From: Arcuatula senhousia
Lineage: Eukaryota > Mollusca > Bivalvia > Mytilida > Mytilidae
Reading direction: 5' to 3'
Assembly (NCBI GenBank): GCA_963971305.1
Contig: OZ020311.1
Coordinates: 5,518,001 to 5,582,000 of the forward strand
DNA length: 64,000 bases
This document shows, piece after piece, positions 62,301-64,000 of the stretch (position 1 is its first letter; each line of letters begins with the position of its first letter). The position numbers and the translations under genes are program-made. The notes beneath the pieces are model-generated. The model ran no database searches. It had not been told where the DNA came from and worked only from the letters and a program-made list of their open reading frames with translations.

Positions 62301-63798
62301 CTCTGTATTCTGAGTTAACTGGTTTAGAGAACCCATGTTTTATAAAGTTTTTAATGTATATCATCCATTATGGTTTTTTGTCAGTTTTGTATTTTTGTTA
62401 TCATTTTTATGGGGCATTACAGACTTATAAATTTCACAGCACAGACCTGAAGGGCTTGTTAAATTTTCAAACAAGCAAGCCCTACAAAATAGATATAGTC
62501 CATTTCTAAAAATTTCACAAACCAGGCAGGCATTTAACAACACACATTTTACATGCCCCCAAAGCCTTTCAACAGCCACAGGCGTCAAGCTGGTGGATAA
62601 TTTTGAAGACTGGGTCAAGGAATTACCTTAGGGTTTCTTTCAGAAAAAGGGGGGATTATTACCTCCTTATAACAGCTGAAGGAATCAGAGTCATTATATA
62701 TTTAATGGCAGCAGCGTCAAAGACTGATGAAATCCCTGGTTCTAATGTTGATCTGTAACCTAAGCATAGAAAATGTAAATATGGATAGAAATATTTTCAC
62801 TAGAATTAAATCTTACATCAAACATATGCATTGTAAAACAAAAATGTTAGGGGGATTTAAAGGCAATATTTATTTCTATATGTGAAAGGTGTTTTATCAT
62901 ATTTTAACAATTTATTATTTATAGCTTTAGGAAATAACTCTATCAGTAGTAAGTGACAACTAAAATAGCCTTCAACTCCCCCACTCCCTCTGCACTTTAA
63001 CAGTCCTAAAAGTTAAACTACTAAATTCAGAAGTATGATCAAAATGAAATTGCATGTGCATGTACAATGTATAGTCTGTTACCTGTATAGGGTTTGATGT
63101 CGACACCTAACAGCTCGGGTAACCAGTCATACATGATTATCTTCTGCAAGAGACACAATCATATATATATATATGTATACTTAATGACTGAATAAAATAT
63201 CAAATCCATCTAATGGTCATTACTAGATTAATCTAGGAAATTTTGTGTGGTGTAATATACATTGCACACTTGATGCTTTAAAATCTTTTTGGGAAATTTA
63301 TTTTTTGCAAAGTTTCTGATTTTTTATTGAATTCAATTTCAAAATCTTTCTTTGTGTGGTAATACTTTCATATACCAATGACTCTAAAATTTTCAAAAAA
63401 CCAAGCCATCCAAAAACTGCTCCTCTTGCTGAGGAGACAGTTTTTTTTTTACATAAGTTTTTACATTCTATTTAGCATATACAAAATATTTCTTCAATAA
63501 TGTACAATATACATATTAAACAAAAGAAATTATAAAACAATTAAAAAATTCTACTATTTTATATCATTAACATCTTAAGTGAATTTGAAAGAAATGTCAT
63601 TAATTACATAGCAAGTTTTCTCTTTACTTGCCTGCAGAGAAGCTATAACTCTCCTTCGTGAGTTATAGAAAACCTTTCTGTAATACCAGTCAGGATGTTC
63701 ATGGTGAAGCTTGGTGGCCAAATAATTATGCCATCTGAAGAAAAGGATTCCAAGGGAGAGAATTGCTGGGTTCTCATGAATATGGTTATCTCCCATTT
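31485..63798 (-). CDS. DUOX: Dual oxidase (DUOX), 28 exons visible, 5' end outside window
   Basis: DUOX is a membrane NADPH oxidase that passes electrons from cytosolic NADPH through FAD and two hemes to O2, producing H2O2 outside the cell for mucosal immunity or matrix cross-linking. Exons, N to C: 63632-63798, 63083-63143, 62663-62759, 59503-59578, 56819-56921, 56113-56285, 55616-55791, 54863-54981, 53997-54131, 52905-53018, 51994-52217, 51320-51505, 47268-47357, 45652-45787, 44799-44892, 44157-44332, 43784-43826, 43105-43149, 39415-39707, 38792-39022, 38457-38547, 37796-37845, 37204-37485, 35143-35372, 34721-34885, 32500-32655, 31988-32119, 31485-31607. All phases agree and give about 1321 codons and a TGA. 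Family members are about 1500 aa, so roughly 200 N-terminal residues lie beyond 64000. All introns are GT-AG except one GC-AG. No maturation factor (DUOXA) gene is seen nearby. Confidence 0.96.
32270..32440 (+). repeat. Dispersed 'tail' repeat, copy 5, in DUOX intron
   Basis: It shows 'ATAAAATCTGGTTTAACCC', 'AATGCCTGTATCAGGTAAGA' and 'CCATTGCGATC', the same order as in the copy at 8200-8405. It lies antisense to DUOX. Confidence 0.5.
32733..33998 (+). mobile_element. Minisatellite-core/hairpin element, family G
   Basis: The 5' side is ACAAATGTGAGGTCTTTCCC. The interior has two or more diverged units ('CCATTTTG', 'GTTATAAGCCAAAAAC', 'AAGGGCCATAACTCG'). The 3' end is the hairpin AAGGTCTTTCC...GGAAAGACCTT, present twice in tandem (near 33914-33945 and 33966-33998). 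The hairpin stem repeats the 5' end. Confidence 0.65.
34444..34658. mobile_element. MITE of the 'CTGTGGATTCATTTATT' type, copy 3, in DUOX intron
   Basis: The left end GTATACTGTGGTTTCATTAA and the right end (inverted GTATGCTGCAAATTTATTTA) match the copies at 19711 and 20168. It is more diverged. Confidence 0.5.
35434..36600 (+). mobile_element. Family G fragment split by a family B insertion, in DUOX intron
   Basis: The part at 35434-35536 matches 33528-33625 ('GGTCACAAAAAACCCATATG', 'AAGGGCCATAACTC'). The part from 36446 resumes with ACGGTTTGTCGTACAGTGTT, which follows directly in the uninterrupted copy near 33640. Family B copy 2 sits in between. Confidence 0.7.
35537..36445 (+). mobile_element. 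Minisatellite-core element, family B, copy 2 (different core)
   Basis: The 5' end CAAGAGTTAACAC is followed by GTATGTCTCGCCTGCCGG, as in the copy at 21899-23033. The core is four 174-bp units (starts 35698, 35872, 36046 and 36220; marker GTCAAAGTCACTCAACCG), unrelated to the core of copy 1. A GCC microsatellite and the hairpin GTCCCGCTCTGC-TTC-GCAGGCGAGAC follow. Because 174 is divisible by 3, one frame stays open for 225 codons; this is not a gene. Confidence 0.75.
37204..39707 (-). CDS. DUOX: DUOX exons for the six-helix ferric reductase core
   Basis: Five exons encode this core. The heme-ligating histidine pairs have NOX spacing. In helix III, FHKVVAW...CVH has two His 14 residues apart across the 38792/38547 exon junction. 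In helix [17 protein letters not shown] has two His 13 residues apart. Exon 39415-39707 starts with a Ser/Asn-rich cytosolic linker ([16 protein letters not shown]) and then the first core helix ([16 protein letters not shown]). Strong hydrophobic runs mark the remaining helices. Confidence 0.95.
38158..38360 (+). mobile_element. Family E hairpin element, diverged copy
   Basis: A single core unit (AAGAAGTAGG, 'GATGCTGTATATCAGA', 'GTGATAAGTAGTTGCTAAGA') with 3' end GGATTTTTCACTCCGTGAAT. It matches the copies at 52269 and 53311. Confidence 0.55.
40095..40912 (+). mobile_element. Minisatellite-core element, family C, in DUOX intron
   Basis: The 5' side is CATACCCCACGCGTCC. There are four core units of about 174 bp (marker 'AGGAAGTAGATGATCGACAG' and variants), a (GACG)-type microsatellite at 40840-40863, and a 3' hairpin ACCCTTCGCAACTTCGTTGC followed by GTGGGGTATAAT. 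The hairpin repeats the 5' end. Confidence 0.7.
41137..41354. mobile_element. MITE with ACCGTATAGCGGG terminal inverted repeats
   Basis: The left end TACCGTATAGCGGGTAATTT and the right end inverted (TATCGTATAGCGGGAAATTT) match over about 20 bp with few differences. It is about 218 bp, non-coding, and lies in a DUOX intron. Confidence 0.65.
43105..43826 (-). CDS. DUOX: DUOX two small linker exons, possibly alternative
   Basis: Exon 43784-43826 (43 nt) encodes [14 protein letters not shown], and exon 43105-43149 (45 nt) encodes [15 protein letters not shown]. Both have good splice sites and fit the phases of their neighbours. The 45-nt exon is symmetric (phase 2 on both sides), so skipping it keeps the frame. 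The Ser/Lys-rich content fits the poorly conserved linker before the oxidase core. Their use is predicted only from splice sites and phase. Confidence 0.65.
43382..43409. promoter_or_regulatory. Two CRE-like TGACGTCG motifs in a DUOX intron
   Basis: TGACGTCG occurs at 43382-43389 and 43402-43409. Each is one base from the palindromic CREB/ATF site TGACGTCA. Pairing in an otherwise AT-rich intron is suggestive, but the function is unknown. Confidence 0.25.
44157..47357 (-). CDS. DUOX: DUOX exons for the calcium-binding EF-hand module
   Basis: Four exons encode this module. The first EF loop is [13 protein letters not shown] (exon 45652-45787) and the second is [13 protein letters not shown] (exon 44799-44892). 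Both keep Asp at positions 1 and 3, Gly at 6 and an acidic residue at 12 (Asp in the first, Glu in the second), so calcium control of the oxidase is expected. Exon 44157-44332 continues with the helical region after the EF hands ([18 protein letters not shown]). Confidence 0.93.
44380..44530 (+). repeat. Dispersed repeat J, copy 2
   Basis: Shares GAAAACAGCCAGC, CTTCAATGTGACCAG and 'CAATTGACCCAGATAAAAAC' with the copy at 10390. It lies in a DUOX intron. Confidence 0.5.
45190..45300 (-). repeat. Possible tRNA-derived SINE fragment
   Basis: A B-box-like GTTTGAATCC lies at 45211-45220 on the - strand, in the context GTATGGGTTTGAATCCAGCC, with upstream tRNA-like sequence. The A box is weak. Exonic use is unlikely. 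Confidence 0.35.
45941..46692. mobile_element. Terminal-inverted-repeat element with internal CTTGTCC/GGACAAG repeats
   Basis: CCAGGGGTCGACATTAAC at the left matches the inverted right end CCAGGATTCGACATTAAC in 16 of 18 positions. Flanking TTC on both sides may be a 3-bp target duplication. Just inside both ends are several CTTGTCC / GGACAAG blocks. No coding capacity was seen. Confidence 0.6.
46905..47045 (-). repeat. Dispersed repeat J, copy 3
   Basis: On the - strand it shows 'GGAATAAATGTACGCTACAC', a 'TTGCC-AATT' stretch, 'CAGCCAGCAGCCTTCAGTGT' and 'GACCAGTGG', in the same order as the copy at 57288. Confidence 0.5.
47774..49135 (+). repeat. SINE-like repeat split by a family H element
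   Basis: The left part (47774-47895) starts GAGTGAGTGAGTTGGTGTTT. The right part (48743-49135) ends CTTAGTCGCCTCTTACGACA, then CGGGCCCCGCACGGGACT. The two parts look like the head and tail of one mollusc SINE family. They are separated by the minisatellite element at 47896-48742. That they form one interrupted repeat is inference. Confidence 0.45.
47896..48742 (+). mobile_element. Minisatellite-core element, family H
   Basis: The 5' side is CAAAACAATACATAGTCCCC. There are four core units of about 158 bp (marker AAGGGCCATAACTCCCATAA), a GACAGACGGACAGACA microsatellite near 48670-48708, and an end with CCTATAGCTTTTGCCGGTAG then GGACTA. The TAGTCCC / GGGACTA ends are inverted repeats. Confidence 0.65.
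49904..51254 (+). mobile_element. Minisatellite-core element, family A, in DUOX intron
   Basis: The 5' end is CGAGAGGCTCCCAGGAGCCT. There are six or so core units of about 165 bp (marker GAGCTGAACATTTAAGCAAG), a GAC microsatellite at 51173-51204, then CACCAAGTGATGGCAATAGC and the hairpin AGCTCACATGGACC...GGTCCAGGTGAGCT. Confidence 0.8.
51320..52217 (-). CDS. DUOX: DUOX exons for the cytosolic PH-like region
   Basis: Exons 51994-52217 and 51320-51505 encode [18 protein letters not shown] and later [11 protein letters not shown]. This matches the region between the first membrane helix and the EF hands in DUOX proteins. Vertebrate structures describe it as a PH-like domain that interacts with the EF module. 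The + strand open frame over the first of these exons is its complement and is not a gene. Confidence 0.9.
51765..51860 (-). repeat. Dispersed 'tail' repeat, copy 6, fragment
   Basis: The - strand shows GTCAGGACCATTGCGATTCA and nearby TTTATCTGG-type blocks as in the copy at 3249-3505. Confidence 0.35.
52269..52481 (+). mobile_element. Family E hairpin element, copy 2
   Basis: It starts near CAAAAACATGGCCC and has a single core unit (AACAGGAAGTAGATGATCAA). The 3' hairpin is CAGATTTTCACTACTGAAAT followed by CCGGC. It lies in the intron between DUOX exons 52217 and 52905. Confidence 0.55.
52905..54131 (-). CDS. DUOX: DUOX exons for the first transmembrane helix and following cytosolic basic segment
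   Basis: Exon 53997-54131 ends with a hydrophobic run ([14 protein letters not shown]) that continues into exon 52905-53018 ([12 protein letters not shown]). Together they make one membrane helix that links the peroxidase domain to the cytosol. A basic, His/Lys/Arg-rich stretch ([15 protein letters not shown]) follows, consistent with the inner face. Confidence 0.9.
53311..53538 (+). mobile_element. Family E hairpin element, complete copy
   Basis: The 5' side is CAAAGTCAAAAATGGCCGGA. It has one core unit, a GCC-rich stretch (CGCCGCCCGCCCGCC-like), and a 3' hairpin TTTTCACTCCGTGAAATCCG. GCCGGATTTCA near the 5' end is the inverse of TGAAATCCGGC at the 3' end. Confidence 0.65.
54360..54502 (+). 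repeat. Family D fragment
   Basis: 'AAGCTACATGCCAATATCAT', 'GAAGCTGTGACATGTGGC' and an end TTTTGCAGGTGACATAATAA resemble the element at 30441-30842. Confidence 0.4.
54672..54797. mobile_element. Small foldback MITE
   Basis: TTTCATAAAACATCTTA at the left and TAAGATGTTTTATGAA at the right form a near-perfect inverted repeat. An inner inverted pair (ATTTCCTCATC-like / AATTTGAGGAAAT) extends it. About 125 bp, in a DUOX intron. Confidence 0.6.
54863..63798 (-). CDS. DUOX: DUOX exons for the C-terminal half of the peroxidase-like ectodomain
   Basis: Eight exons encode this part. The first visible one reads [20 protein letters not shown] then RWHNYLA, the conserved core of the DUOX peroxidase-homology domain, which lies outside the cell or in the lumen. 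[37 protein letters not shown] and [12 protein letters not shown] follow; these are standard animal-peroxidase fold landmarks. Whether this domain has peroxidase activity cannot be told, since the N-terminal heme-pocket part lies outside the window. The exon at 63632 ends CTGCAG|gcaagt, a GC donor; the join to AAG at 63143 restores the conserved reading [12 protein letters not shown]. Confidence 0.93.
57288..57448 (+). repeat. Dispersed repeat J, copy 4
   Basis: 'TGTGGAATAATTGTATGTGA', 'CACAATGGAAAACAGCCAGC' and 'ATACATAAGATTCAAAACCA', as in the copy at 10390. It immediately precedes the family F element. Confidence 0.5.
57450..59390 (+). mobile_element. Minisatellite-core element, family F, with about 490-bp units
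   Basis: The 5' side is GATACGACCGCAA. The core has units starting near 57684, 58171, 58661 and 59151 (marker TAGCCCCTTTTGGCCCTTTT); the two central units differ by one base on reading. A GAC microsatellite at 59306-59346 and the 3' hairpin ATACGATCGCAAAAATTTGC then GGTCGTAT follow. The hairpin stem repeats the 5' end. Identical short frames in the units are artefacts. Confidence 0.75.
59657..60799 (+). mobile_element. Minisatellite-core element, family A, in DUOX intron
   Basis: The 5' end CAAGAGGCTCCCAGGAGCCT, about five core units, a GAC microsatellite at 60737-60752, then GCCAAGTGATGGCAATAGCT and the hairpin AGCTCACATGGCC...GGCCAGGTGAGCT. It runs directly into another family A copy that lacks a 5' end. 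Confidence 0.75.
60800..61693 (+). mobile_element. Family A element without a 5' end, adjoining the previous copy
   Basis: Right after the hairpin at 60799 the sequence resumes inside a core unit (ACTATTTTTCACCTTTAAGG). It passes through about four units and a GACGACAGACGACGG microsatellite, and ends with the hairpin AGCTCACATGGACC...GGTCCAGGTGAGCT. No CAAGAGGCTCCC start is present. Confidence 0.7.
61730..61977 (+). mobile_element. Family D element, diverged copy
   Basis: 'ACAGGAAGTAGTTATTTTTC', 'GGCAAATATCAAGAGGC' and the 3' hairpin ATGTCACTTTGCAACACGTT then GCAGGGGACATAAC match the element at 30441-30842. Confidence 0.6.
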
Positions 63799-64000
63799 CT
63801 GAAATGAGAAAATTGATATTGCCTGATTATAAGCAAAAATGTAGAAAAGAATCAATCATTTCTTACAATCAAAATCGAATATAAGTTGATTATCTGTAAG
63901 TCAAAGCATGTTAATACTTACATCCTTCTCAAAAGTTTTTTATTTAATTCGGATCAAACATGAAAATCTGTTGAGTAATTTTAAAAGAGATGCAGATAAG

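Overview
The window looks like a piece of a bivalve mollusc nuclear genome, most likely a mussel-type (mytilid) one. The support is AT-rich DNA with spliced animal genes, long introns and very dense small transposable elements of kinds typical of bivalves. These include hammerhead-ribozyme repeats, elements carrying a minisatellite core, and many MITEs. The species call is inference; no database search was possible.

Three host genes are supported. (1) At the left edge, two + strand exons (286-435 and 952-1020) encode the C-terminal coiled coil and stop of a cytosolic valyl-tRNA synthetase (VARS1-like). (2) At 14493-19061 on the + strand lies a gene for a large zinc-finger protein. Its three coding exons join in frame to give 1151 residues with about 22 C2H2-type fingers. 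(3) From 63798 down to 31485 on the - strand lies a dual oxidase (DUOX) gene. Twenty-eight exons can be joined in frame for about 1321 codons, running from inside the peroxidase-like ectodomain, through two EF hands and the six-helix ferric reductase core, to the FAD/NADPH module and the stop codon. Its first exons lie beyond 64000.

Layout: 1-1.1 kb end of VARS1; 1.1-14.4 kb repeat-rich intergenic DNA with SINE and reverse-transcriptase remnants, two long foldback elements, a palindromic satellite and a hammerhead retrozyme-like repeat; 14.5-19.1 kb zinc-finger gene; 19.1-31.2 kb intergenic DNA with MITEs and minisatellite elements; 31.5-64 kb DUOX, whose introns are swollen by many of the same elements.

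The most notable non-genic signal is a shared plan in at least eight unrelated-looking repeat families: a 5' end often starting CAAG or CAAA, a core of roughly 160-490 bp tandem units, a short GAC/GACGGA-type microsatellite, and a 3' hairpin whose stem repeats the 5' end in inverted form, followed by an A-run. Two nested insertions in the window define the boundaries and show no obvious target duplication. This fits pearl/HINE-like non-autonomous Helentrons, but that assignment is inference. The other strong signals are two tandem copies of a complete type I hammerhead ribozyme 359 nt apart, and two foldback elements made of GGCGGCCGCC-type palindromes, each with its own perfect 6-bp target-site duplication.
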